Part shown: positions 33,542 through 41,925 of the stretch, piece after piece
Numbering within the stretch: the first letter of the stretch is position 1
Layout of the letters: each line of letters starts with the position of its first letter
Source of the DNA: Deltaproteobacteria bacterium
GTDB taxonomy: Bacteria > Myxococcota_A > Polyangia > HGW-17 > JAJRWW01
Length of the DNA: 64,000 nt
Reading direction: 5' to 3'
Assembly (NCBI GenBank): GCA_029938605.1
Contig: JAOZUO010000011.1
Span: 17,474-81,473, forward strand
Notes under the pieces: model-generated
The model's database searches: none
What the model was told of the DNA's origin: nothing
What the model saw: the letters and a program-made list of their open reading frames with translations, nothing else
Translations under genes and position numbers: made by a program

Positions 33542-34363
33542 TTAGGGCGTTCCCTGGCGCAAGCGGGTGCTCAGGGTGTGGCCGCCGAGACCTTCGGCCG
33601 GAGCCTCCCGGTGGAAAAAGGCCCGAATCTCCGGCAAGGTTGCCTGCTCCAGCTCGGCCACGGTGCCCAGGGCCACGGGCTCGCCGTCGTGCAGCAGCAG
33701 TACCCGATCGGCGATGCGGCGGATGGAATCCAGATCATGGCTGATGACGATCATCGCCATGTCCAGCCGCTCTCGGAGCTCCAGGATCAACTCATCGATC
33801 CCCGCGGCCACCACCGGATCCAGGCCGGAGGTGGGCTCGTCGCACAGAAGCAGGTCCGGATCGAGCATCAGCGCCCGGGCCAACGCCACCCGCTTGCGCA
33901 TGCCGCCCGACAGCGCCGCCGGGCTGAGCTCTCCGGTGCCGCCGAGGCCCACCTGGGCCAGCTTGGCGTCCACCAGCCGCGCCCCCACCTCATCGGGCAA
34001 CCGCCCGAAGTACTCCTCTACGGGCAGCAGCAGGTTCTCGGCCACGGTCATGGAGCCCAGCAGGGCCCCACCCTGGAACATCATCCCCATGCGCCGGAGC
34101 ACAGGCCGTCTCTCGGGCAGATCCGCGGTCCACAGATCCAGGCCGAGCACCTCCACCGAACCGTCCACGGGCACCAACAGACCGGCGATGGTCCGCATGA
34201 CCGTGGACTTGCCGCACCCGCTGCGCCCGGCCACCACCAGGATCTCGCCCTGGGCAACCTCCAGGGAGGTGGCCGACACCACAGCCGCGCCGTCGTAGCC
34301 ACAGACCAGGTTTTGGAGCAGAACCGCTTGCGACCGGGGAACCGTGGAGTCCGGTGAAACCAT
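33542..34363 (-). CDS. MlaF-like ABC transporter ATPase
   Basis: A 273-residue ATPase. Walker A reads GRSGCGKST, the Q-loop is MMFQGGALLGSMTV, the signature is LSGGMRKRVALARAL, Walker B is LLLCDEPTSGLDP and the H-loop is VISHD. MFQGGALLGSMTVAENL is characteristic of the MlaF/Mkl group that powers MCE lipid transport. It lies 83 bp upstream of the MlaD-like gene on the same strand. The start is ATG 34361-34363, one nucleotide after the stop of a small ORF. No MlaE-type permease gene is found beside it, which is unusual for the group. Confidence 0.92.
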   Translation of the reverse strand: MVSPDSTVPRSQAVLLQNLVCGYDGAAVVSATSLEVAQGEILVVAGRSGCGKSTVMRTIAGLLVPVDGSVEVLGLDLWTADLPERRPVLRRMGMMFQGGALLGSMTVAENLLLPVEEYFGRLPDEVGARLVDAKLAQVGLGGTGELSPAALSGGMRKRVALARALMLDPDLLLCDEPTSGLDPVVAAGIDELILELRERLDMAMIVISHDLDSIRRIADRVLLLHDGEPVALGTVAELEQATLPEIRAFFHREAPAEGLGGHTLSTRLRQGTP

Positions 34364-34364
34364 A

Positions 34365-34475
34365 CTACTTCGACAACCCGACCTCATGGGCCTCGGACTC
34401 CAACGCGTGGTGGTGTTCGGCGGGCGCACGCCCCGCATGGGCCAGCAACTCCAGCGCCTCGGGTCGCGTCAGCAT
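34365..34475 (-). CDS. Small 36-codon ORF between def and the MlaF-like gene
   Basis: ATG at 34473-34475 lies 14 nt after the def stop and has GGAG about 10 nt upstream. The TAG stop lies one nucleotide before the MlaF-like ATG. This tight fit supports translation. The peptide begins MLTRPEALELLAHAG and continues with an EHHH run and many Glu and His residues. Its start resembles the first helix of HD-domain hydrolases (TREEALELL), so it could be a truncated gene as well as a real small protein. No membrane segment is present. Confidence 0.5.
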   Translation of the reverse strand: MLTRPEALELLAHAGRAPAEHHHALESEAHEVGLSK

Positions 34476-34489
34476 CGTCGGTGGACTCC

Positions 34490-35002
34490 CTATTTTTTGT
34501 CAGCCGCGCGCTTGAGCTTGCGCTTAATGAACTGGGCCTTGAGCCGCCCCACCTTGTCGATGAGCAGCTGGCCATTCAAGTGCTCGGTCTCGTGCAAAAA
34601 GGCCCGGGCCAGGATCCCCTCGCCGGTCTGCTCGAAGGTCTCACCGTCCATACCCATGGCGCGGATGGTGACCTTCGATGGGCGGGGAACGGGTACAAAG
34701 ATGCCCGGGAAGCTCAAGCAGCCCTCATCGCCCACCTGATCGCCCTCGGAGTCGAGGATCTCGGGGTTGATGTACACCAGCGTGGGATCCTCACGGGTGC
34801 CCCCGGCCAACACCGGGTCCGCGATGAAGATACACCGATGGGCGCCCACCTGCACGGCGGCCAGACCCGCGCCCTCGTTGTAGTACATGGTCTCCTGCAT
34901 GTCCGAGACCAGCGTCCGGATCTCTTCGTCGATGGTCTCCACGGGCTGGGAGATCTCCCGCAGGCGAGGATCGGGGAAGATGACGATGTCGCGAAGCGCC
35001 AT
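34490..35002 (-). CDS. def: Peptide deformylase
   Basis: A 170-residue protein with all three deformylase motifs: GAGLAAVQVG (motif I, normally GxGLAAxQ), EGCLSFPG (motif II, metal-binding Cys) and HETEHLNG (motif III, HExxH; common forms have HEIDH). It removes the formyl group from nascent protein N-termini. The start is ATG 35000-35002 (MALRDIVIFPDPRL); codons further upstream in the open frame overlap the FmdB gene and are not used. It starts 4 nt after the FmdB stop, so the two are coupled. The fmt gene often found beside def is not here. Confidence 0.96.
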   Translation of the reverse strand: MALRDIVIFPDPRLREISQPVETIDEEIRTLVSDMQETMYYNEGAGLAAVQVGAHRCIFIADPVLAGGTREDPTLVYINPEILDSEGDQVGDEGCLSFPGIFVPVPRPSKVTIRAMGMDGETFEQTGEGILARAFLHETEHLNGQLLIDKVGRLKAQFIKRKLKRAADKK

Positions 35003-35006
35003 AGTA

Positions 35007-35237
35007 CTATCCGTGCGAGCAGCCCGAGCAACTCGATGGTGAAGAGGAGCAGGAACCGCACTCGCTGCTCCCGGTAGACGCGGTGAACGTACCCCCCACA
35101 CTGAAGGCCACCCGACTGAGCAGCCGCTCCACCTTCTTGTGGCCACAGTCGGGACAGGGAACCTTCTCCTTGGCGTTCTTCACCAGATCCTCGAACACGA
35201 GATTGCACTTGGGACACTGAAACTCATACATGGGCAT
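35007..35237 (-). CDS. FmdB-type zinc-ribbon protein
   Basis: A 76-residue protein starting MPMYEFQCPKCNLVFE, the typical FmdB/CxxC-CxxC regulatory zinc-ribbon form. The first Cys pair is CPKC and the second CPDCGHKKVERLLS. The C-terminal tail is a Ser/Cys-rich run (ECGSCSSSP and SCSGCSHG) with five more cysteines, seen in some members and possibly another metal site. The start is ATG 35235-35237, with GAGGTGACC upstream. Function is poorly known. It is translated ahead of def. Confidence 0.85.
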   Translation of the reverse strand: MPMYEFQCPKCNLVFEDLVKNAKEKVPCPDCGHKKVERLLSRVAFSVGGTFTASTGSSECGSCSSSPSSCSGCSHG

Positions 35238-35329
35238 CGCGGTCACCTCGGAGATGTTCGCCCAGAGTCCGCGGCCGGACGGCCGCGCCATAAGGCAAAC
35301 TGATCACTACCACTGCCGAATGCATTTGC

Positions 35330-35947
35330 CTATCGGATTGTTCCGGATCCGTAGGCCTTCGGATCCGCGTTGAGCAGCGCCACCCGCGCCTTGGACTCCC
35401 CGTACTCGATGACGTTGGCGCAGCCAAAGTCCTGGCGGAAGGAAAAGACCTTGTCCATGGGCAACCCCAAGGCGTCCCCCAGCAGGATTCGGTTCGGCGT
35501 GTTGTGGGCCACGACGATCACCTTTCGACCCGCGTGCTTGGTCAGCAACTCCTCCCGCACCTCGCGCACCCGCTCGGCCACCTCGCCGATGGTCTCTCCA
35601 CCGGGCGTGAGCGGGCGGTGCATCAGCCACTCGTGCTTGGCCTCGCGGAGCTCGGGCTCCCGCTCGAAGGCCTCCTCGCAGACCATACCGTCGGCCCAGC
35701 CCAGATGGATCTCCCGCAGGCGCAGCTCACCCTTGTGGGGCAGGCCGATGCGCTTGGCGATGCGGCGCCCAGCGTCAGCCGACCGGCCGAGATCCGAGGT
35801 GTACACAGCCGCGATGTCCAGCTCACTTACAAAGGCGGCGATGGCGTCGGACTGGCTCTCCCCAAACTCACTAAGGGGATTGTCAAACTGGCCGAAGAAC
35901 AGGTCGGATCGGTTGACCTCGCCGTGGCGGAACAGAAAAAGTCTCAT
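35330..35947 (-). CDS. Histidine phosphatase family protein (phosphoglycerate mutase-like)
   Basis: A 205-residue protein with the RHG signature (LFLFRHGEVN) carrying the phospho-histidine, TSDLGRSADAGRRIA with the second Arg, REIHLGWADGM, and the second catalytic His in VVAHNTPNRILLG. Family members include cofactor-dependent mutases, alpha-ribazole phosphatase (CobC) and broad phosphatases; the size fits the latter groups. The start is ATG 35945-35947, preceded by CTGGAG; a GTG two codons upstream is also possible. Substrate unknown. Confidence 0.88.
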   Translation of the reverse strand: MRLFLFRHGEVNRSDLFFGQFDNPLSEFGESQSDAIAAFVSELDIAAVYTSDLGRSADAGRRIAKRIGLPHKGELRLREIHLGWADGMVCEEAFEREPELREAKHEWLMHRPLTPGGETIGEVAERVREVREELLTKHAGRKVIVVAHNTPNRILLGDALGLPMDKVFSFRQDFGCANVIEYGESKARVALLNADPKAYGSGTIR

Positions 35948-36113
35948 GGGCACTCCAGAGCAATACAGAACAGAACACTACGCTGACCTGGAATTATTTT
36001 CCACCTGCGCCAGTGCCCTGTATCAGTGAGAACACCAGGGTCCTTCCGTCCACCATTCCTCCTGGCAATCCGCCGGTGGTATAAAGAGCGCACATCATCT
36101 CAGGAGGTCTGTC

Positions 36114-37769
36114 ATGCGGCGAATCGTGTGGATATTCGTGACGGCGTTGGTCTGGGCGGGAGCGGGCGGTGTGGGCGGCGTGGGCGACGCGCATCTCGGT
36201 GGAGCGGACGTCCACGCTACGCCCGGTAAGGTCCTGGGCTCCCTGTCGGCGCCGGGGACCTGTCCCACCGGGCTGACGTGGATGAAAGGGCAGCTCTGGG
36301 TGGCCGACCACAAGACCGACACCCTCACGGCCGTAGACCCCAAAACCGGCCGGGTGCTCCGGCGCCTGAAGTCACCGGGCCACCGCCCCGCGGGGCTCAC
36401 CGCCGGACGCCGTTGGCTCTGGCACGTGGACATGGGCACCGGTCGCATCTACGGCATCCATCCATCCACGGGCCACACGCACGTCACCCTGGAGTCCCCC
36501 GTACGCAGCCCCGTGGCCCTGGCCTGGACGGGCAAGCACCTGTGGCTGGCGGGCCGCAAGAGCAAGAAACTGCGCCTGGTGGACCCCTCCGACGGCACCA
36601 CCATCCGGACCATCGAGCGCCCCGGACGATCTGTGGACGGGCTGACCTACGACGGCCGGTACCTGTGGGTCGCCGACCGCCTGGCGGACAAAATCTACCT
36701 GGTGGACCCCAACCGCGGCGAGGTGATCTTCGCGATCCCGACCCCGGGCAAGCACATCACCGGCGTGACCTTCGACGGCAAGCACCTGTGGGTGGCGGAC
36801 TACCAGTCCGATCGCCTCACTCGCATCGTCCGCGACGACGGCGTGCGCTGGCGCCGCACCGCCCGACGCCACCAACAGGTGGAATACACCGTCCAGGTAC
36901 GCAACTACGGCCCGTCTCCACTGAGCCGCCTGGACATGTACCTGGCCCTCCCCGCCAAGCATCCCACGTTCGACCTCACGAGTCGGCTCACCCTCTTTCG
37001 CAAGGGCGGCGGCAAGGTCACCGTCCGCAAAGTCACCGACCGCTGGGGCCAGCGGGTGGCCCACCACCGCTTCACCAACGTCCGGGGAGGCGGCCACACC
37101 GTCACCGTGGGCTGGAAGACCACCGCCCGGCTCTTCGACGTACGCTACTTCCCCTGGCCTCACAAGATCGGTCAACTCCACCAGATCCCCCACAAGATCC
37201 GGCGCCGCTACCTGGCCGACGGTGCCAAGTACCGGATCAAGCACGCGGTGATCCGGCGGAGTGTAAAAAAAGCCGTGGGCCGGGAGAAGAACCCCTACTG
37301 GATGGCCCGTCGCATCTACCGCTACATTCACAAGCACATCTTCTACAAGCTCTCGGGCGGCTGGAACGTCGCGCCCCGCGTTCTGAAACGGGGCTCGGGC
37401 TCCTGCTCGGAATACAGCTTCGCCTTCATCGCCATGTGCCGCGCCGCGGGCATCCCCGCGCGCTACGTGGGCTCGGTGGTACTTCGCAAGGACGCCGCCG
37501 CCTGGGACGACGTGTTCCACCGCTGGGTGGAGATCTACCTCCCCCGCTTCGGCTGGCTCCCGGTGGACCCCTCCCGGGGCGACAAAAAGAGCGAGGCCAA
37601 ACGCGCCGACGCCTTCTCCCACCTCACGCCCGACTTCCTGGTCACCACCCAGGGCGGCGGCGGCTCGGCGTACCTACGCTGGACCTACAACCACGACCTA
37701 CGCTGGATCTGCAAGGGCCGCTGCCTGGTGAAACCCGAAGCCATCGCCGAATGGACCCCCAAAAAGTAG
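36114..37769 (+). CDS. Exported beta-propeller and transglutaminase-like protein
   Basis: A 551-residue protein with a strong ribosome site (AGGAGGT) before ATG 36114 and a signal peptide (MRRIVWIFVTALVWAGAGG). Residues 40-245 hold five NHL/Vgb-like propeller units: KGQLWVADHKTDTLTAVDP, GRYLWVADRLADKIYLVDP, GKHLWVADYQSDRLTRI. From about 290 is a transglutaminase-like fold with the catalytic Cys in GSGSCSEYSFAFIAMCRAAG, the His in DVFHRWVEIYLPRFGWLPVD and the Asp in that same block. Such enzymes cleave or cross-link peptides. The propeller may target it to cell-surface substrate. An upstream TATAAA at 36080 could be a -10 box. Confidence 0.88.
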   Translation: MRRIVWIFVTALVWAGAGGVGGVGDAHLGGADVHATPGKVLGSLSAPGTCPTGLTWMKGQLWVADHKTDTLTAVDPKTGRVLRRLKSPGHRPAGLTAGRRWLWHVDMGTGRIYGIHPSTGHTHVTLESPVRSPVALAWTGKHLWLAGRKSKKLRLVDPSDGTTIRTIERPGRSVDGLTYDGRYLWVADRLADKIYLVDPNRGEVIFAIPTPGKHITGVTFDGKHLWVADYQSDRLTRIVRDDGVRWRRTARRHQQVEYTVQVRNYGPSPLSRLDMYLALPAKHPTFDLTSRLTLFRKGGGKVTVRKVTDRWGQRVAHHRFTNVRGGGHTVTVGWKTTARLFDVRYFPWPHKIGQLHQIPHKIRRRYLADGAKYRIKHAVIRRSVKKAVGREKNPYWMARRIYRYIHKHIFYKLSGGWNVAPRVLKRGSGSCSEYSFAFIAMCRAAGIPARYVGSVVLRKDAAAWDDVFHRWVEIYLPRFGWLPVDPSRGDKKSEAKRADAFSHLTPDFLVTTQGGGGSAYLRWTYNHDLRWICKGRCLVKPEAIAEWTPKK

Positions 37770-37796
37770 CAGCCGCCACAGGCACGAACGTCTACG

Positions 37797-38432
37797 CTAA
37801 TGATCACCGGGACGGGACGCGGGGCGCGGGGCGGGGCCCGAGCGGCCTGTGGAGATGAGGGTCATGCGCAGTACGATCTTGCCGTCGATGCGTCGGATGA
37901 GATCCACCGGGGGACCGGGCAGCTTTTTGGCGAACCAGAGGTGCTTGACCTCTGGGCGACCCCGGACGCGATCGGTGACATCGTAGCGCCAGCACTCGAA
38001 GGTGCCGGCGGGCGTCGTGCGGCGCTGGGTACGAATGGTGGTGACTCGCGCCCGAAAGGAGGCGTGGGACTGGAGCCCTTTCCACAGGCTTCGGACACGA
38101 CGCTGCTCCCCGAAGGAGACGCCCTTCAGGTCAGTCATGGCCGACGAAACGATCACCCCCGCTTCGTTGGCCCGCTCAAATCGCAGGATGCGATAGCTCG
38201 GCGGTCGACCCTGGGCGGTGACGCGATACAGCCGCCACACACCCGGCTGGCAGCTCTTGCGGATCTGGGCAGCGGAGAAGGGAGTGGGCGCGTGTCCGGC
38301 GCGCATGCGGTTGGCCCGGGGCGGGCTGTCCACCGGTCCGCGACGGCAGCCTCCCGCTGCCAGGAGCACACCCGCCGACAACGTTCCGGCCAGGCTCAGG
38401 GACATCGGGCGACCTATGCGACGGCTCAGCAT
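37797..38432 (-). CDS. Putative lipoprotein, unknown function
   Basis: A 211-residue protein with signal sequence and lipobox (GVLLAAGGCRRG). The mature part has no recognised domain. A central segment, TTPAGTFECWRYDVTDRV, followed by KHLWFAKKLPGPPVDLIRR, recalls DUF3108-like outer-membrane-associated folds, but the match is weak. It starts just after the sohB stop; ATG at 38432 is used, though a TTG at 38441 would overlap that stop by 4 bp. It converges on the transglutaminase-like gene. Confidence 0.6.
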   Translation of the reverse strand: MLSRRIGRPMSLSLAGTLSAGVLLAAGGCRRGPVDSPPRANRMRAGHAPTPFSAAQIRKSCQPGVWRLYRVTAQGRPPSYRILRFERANEAGVIVSSAMTDLKGVSFGEQRRVRSLWKGLQSHASFRARVTTIRTQRRTTPAGTFECWRYDVTDRVRGRPEVKHLWFAKKLPGPPVDLIRRIDGKIVLRMTLISTGRSGPAPRPASRPGDH

Positions 38433-38437
38433 AACGG

Positions 38438-39523
38438 TCAAATGCCGTAGCGGGCGTCCCGGGAGGCTTGCCAGCCGGCAGCGAGGCCCTGGCGAACGGA
38501 GGTGTCTACAAAGGACGCCAGGCGGTTGCCCACGGTGCGGTGGGGCTCGAAACGCACCTCATACACGGGACGCTCATTGACCGCGGCGAGGAGGAAATCG
38601 TCGCTCGTGCCCAGATCGTCCACCAACCCCAGCTCAGCGCCCCGGGTGGCGTACCAGTGCTCTCCCGTAGCCACCTTGGCCATGTCGAGCTGCGGTCGGT
38701 ACCGGGCCACGAAGTCCTTGAACAGCCCGTGGGCCTCTTCGATCTGCTCGGTGAACTTGGCGCGATCCTCGTCGGTGTTCTCCCCCACCACCGTGAGGGT
38801 ACGCTTGAACTCTCCGGCGGTGATGAGCTCCACGTCCACGTCGTGCTTCTTCAAGAGTCGGTTCACGTTGGGGATCGTAGCCACCACGCCGATGGAACCC
38901 ACCACGGCGAAGGGCGCGGCCAGGATCCGGTCCGCCACGCAGGCCATCATGTAACCGCCGCTGGCGGCGATTCGGTCCACCGCCACGGTGAGCCGGATGT
39001 CGCGCTGCTTCAGGCGGTCTAGCTGGGAGGCGGCCAGGCCATAGGAGTGGACGACCCCGCCGCCCGAATCAAGGCGCAAGAGCACCTCGTCGCCAGGCTC
39101 GGCCACGGCCAGCACCGCGGTGATCTCCTGGCGAAGACTCTGGACCGCAGAGGCGCGGATGTCCCCGTCGAACTGCAGCACGTACAGGCGGGAGGCCTCG
39201 TCCGTGGTTTTGTCCATGGTGTTGCCCGTGGTTATGTTCGCCGCATTGTTCGCGGCCTGCTCACCGCCTCGCTCCTCGGCCTTGAGCTCTGCCTTGCGGG
39301 CCTTGAGCAGCCTCTTACGCTCGCTCTTGGACAGAATGCGCGACCGAATGCGATCGCCCAGCTTCTGGTACTCGCGGTTGAGCTTCTTGACCCGCAGGGT
39401 CCCCTCCCCGGGCGCCGGATCCCGACTGGTGGCCCGCACCACCACCCGGAGTACCACCAACAGGGCGAACAGCAGCGTCAACGCCTTGAGAAGAAACATG
39501 CCGTACTCGGAGACGAATGCCAT
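38438..39523 (-). CDS. sohB: SohB-like inner-membrane serine protease
   Basis: A 361-residue protein with one N-terminal membrane helix (FLLKALTLLFALLVVLRVVV), a basic coiled segment, and a ClpP/SppA-type fold. Ser is in RIAASGGYMMACVAD and the catalytic Lys in AGEFKRTLTVVGENT. Other landmarks are RLDSGGGVVHSYG and GSIGVVATIPNVN. SohB is a signal-peptide-peptidase-like protease (length 349 in E. coli). The start is ATG 39521-39523. The gap to the divergent HD-GYP gene is about 170 bp and holds no ORF. Confidence 0.93.
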   Translation of the reverse strand: MAFVSEYGMFLLKALTLLFALLVVLRVVVRATSRDPAPGEGTLRVKKLNREYQKLGDRIRSRILSKSERKRLLKARKAELKAEERGGEQAANNAANITTGNTMDKTTDEASRLYVLQFDGDIRASAVQSLRQEITAVLAVAEPGDEVLLRLDSGGGVVHSYGLAASQLDRLKQRDIRLTVAVDRIAASGGYMMACVADRILAAPFAVVGSIGVVATIPNVNRLLKKHDVDVELITAGEFKRTLTVVGENTDEDRAKFTEQIEEAHGLFKDFVARYRPQLDMAKVATGEHWYATRGAELGLVDDLGTSDDFLLAAVNERPVYEVRFEPHRTVGNRLASFVDTSVRQGLAAGWQASRDARYGI

Positions 39524-39694
39524 AGATTTTGCTCCCGGTTGCTCCGTTCATCGGTGTCCCAAAGAGAGTAAGCACTTCGGGACGACCTGCCAAGCCGTGG
39601 GTCCACTGAGCGAGGGAAACCGTACGAATTCTGACCGGGGAATGTTGTACGCCGCCGAAGGACTCGGTAAGATCGAACCACCGGAGGAACTTTG

Positions 39695-41792
39695 GTGGCT
39701 GACGTGATCAAGAGACTGTCTCTGCTCAACGACGCAGCCCGGGCCATGACGTCCATCATGGATCCCGACGCACTGCTCGACCACATACTGGAGCTCACCG
39801 GGCAGGTGTTCGGCTTCGACGCCTGCGCCGTCCTGCTGGCAGAGCCCGATACCGGGGCGCTGGTCATCCGCCGGGCACCGGGGCTACGACCCCGAGGTGG
39901 TCAAAACCTTCCGGGGAAGGTCTGGCGAGGGGGTCACCGGGCGCGCCTTCGCCGAGCACAAACCCGTGCTGGTCAATGACGTGGCCGCCGCCGCCGGCTA
40001 CGTAGCCGGCGTGCGCGGCGCCGTGTCCGAGGTGGCGGTACCCCTGCGAGTCAACAGCGAAGTCATCGGCGTGTTGGACGCCGAGAGTCAACAGCGGCTG
40101 GACCTCTGCGTGGCGGACCTGGACCTGCTCTCCGCCTTTGCCAGCCACGCCGCCATCGCGGTGAACAACGCCCGACTCCACCAGCAGCTCGCCGACCGAA
40201 CCGCCGATCTGGAGCGGCAGATCCAGCGACAGTCCCTGGTTCGTCAGGCGGGCAAGGCTGTTCGCTCCTCCCTCGACCAGGGCCACCTGCTCCGCCGGAT
40301 CCTGGAGCTGGCTCGCGAGGCGCTGTCCTTTGATAGCTGCGCCGTGCTGCTGGCCGACGAAGAAAAGCAGGGGCTGGTGGTCACCGCCGGCGTGGGCTAC
40401 GGCAGGGACGTGGACGGCCTGGTCTTCCCCCTCGGCAAGGGCATCACCGGCGCGGTGCTCGCGTCAGGCAAAGGGGAGGTGGTGGCGGACGTCACCGACG
40501 ACGAGCGCTACATCGACGGCATGGCCGGCGGACGCTGCGAAATGGCGGCGCCACTTACGGTCAACGGAGACGTCATCGGCGTGCTCGACGCCGAGGCCCA
40601 CCAGGCGGCAGCCTTCGACCAGGAGGATCTCGATCTCTTCCAGATCTTCGCCTCGGATGTGGCCGTGGCCATCCGCAATGCGCGCCAGTTCGCCGAGCTG
40701 GAGCGAGCCAACCGGGTGCTGTCGGACAACGTGGTCGAGATCAAGCGCATGAACGTCGAGCTGAGCGCCTACGCCGAGCAGATCAGCCGGACCAACGAGG
40801 ACCTGCAAAAACGCGTGCGGGAGCTGCGCACCCTGTACGAGGCGTCCCAGACCATCACCTCCAGCCTGGATCTCAACGAGACCCTGGAGACCATCGTGAA
40901 CATGACGCGGGTGATCATCAACGCCTCGTCCAGCGCCATCCGACTGCTGGACGAGGAGTCCGAGGAGCTGCGCTCCAGGGCCGCCGGCGGAAAGCCCCCG
41001 GTGGCACAGATGTCCGACGACGGCGCGGGCGGCACCCATCTGACGACGCCCCTGACCATCGGGGATCGCACCATCGGCTTCTTCGAGCTGGGCAAGGAGC
41101 GGGGAGAGTTCAACAAAGAGGAGCAGCGCATGCTGACCACCCTAGCCGGCCAGGCGGCCATCGCCATTGAGAACTCCCGCCTCTTCGATCACACCCAGCG
41201 CACCTACTACGAGACCATCCGCGCCCTGGCCGAGGCATTGGAGGCGCGGGACGCCTACACTCGCGGCCACTCCGAGCGGGTGACCCGCTACGCCCTGGCC
41301 ATCGCCGAGGCCATGGACCTGTCGTCCGATGAGCAGCAAATCATCGAACACGCCGGGCTCCTGCACGACATCGGCAAGATCGGCATCAGCGACACCATCC
41401 TGAACAAACCCACCGCCCTGTCGTCTGAGGACCGGAAGGTCATCGAGCACCACCCCATCTTCGGCGACACGATCCTGGGGCCCATCAAATTTTTGACCCA
41501 GGTGCAGGTCGTGGTCAAACACCACCACGAGCGATACGACGGCGAGGGCTACCCCGACCGGATCGCCGGGGAGGACATCCCGCTGGCGGCGCGCATCGTC
41601 TGCGTGGCGGACTCCTACGACGCCATGACTTCGGACCGCCCCTACCGGCCGGCACTGGACCGGGCCACGGCTGTCGCCGAGCTGAACCGGCACCGGGGCA
41701 GTCAGTTCGACCCACGGGTGGTGGACGTGTTCGTGGGGCTACTCGAGACGCGGTTCCCCGAGCGGACGACGGGCAAGGAGGAGAATCCATGA
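39695..41792 (+). CDS. GAF/HD-GYP cyclic-di-GMP phosphodiesterase with a 1-nt frameshift
   Basis: Read through a one-base shift, this is about 699 residues: three GAF domains (starts near KRLSLLNDAARAMTSIMD, SLVRQAGKAVRSSL and LRTLYEASQTITSSL), short coiled segments and an HD-GYP domain. The HD-GYP motifs are intact: ARDAYTRGHSERVTRYA, HAGLLHDIGKIGI, HHPIFGD, KHHHERYDGEGYPD. Such enzymes degrade c-di-GMP. The first 62 codons are in one frame (to VIRRAPG) and the rest in the +1 frame (GYDPEVVKTF). Removing one G from GGGG at 39880-39883 restores the frame. It is a real mutation or a sequencing indel. GTG 39695 with GGAGGA upstream is the likely start. Confidence 0.88.
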
Positions 41793-41887
41793 GACAGGCG
41801 CACTGGTTGGCAGTGGCCCTGGGGCTGATCGTGACCCTGACCCCGTGGCCCCTGGCGTGCTCAACACCGATTCTCCCGCTATACTAA
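41789..41887 (+). CDS. 32-residue lipoprotein-like small ORF
   Basis: ATG at 41789 overlaps the stop of the HD-GYP gene by 4 bp (ATGA), a typical coupling arrangement. The 32 codons give a signal-like stretch (LAVALGLIVTLTPWPLAC) ending in a lipobox-like PLAC. The mature peptide would be only nine residues, CSTPILPLY. It is too short for standard gene calling. The CxxxxxPLY ending faintly recalls very short outer-membrane lipoproteins such as LptM, though this may be chance. Confidence 0.5.
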   Translation: MRQAHWLAVALGLIVTLTPWPLACSTPILPLY

Positions 41888-41925
41888 GTCGCGGCGGCCG
41901 CACTTGGGCGTCGCCCGAAACCACC

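Noticed and set aside
35238-35291. N-terminal extension of the FmdB protein
   Set aside because: FmdB proteins start MP(I/M)YE(Y/F); the upstream codons lack a ribosome site and conserved features.
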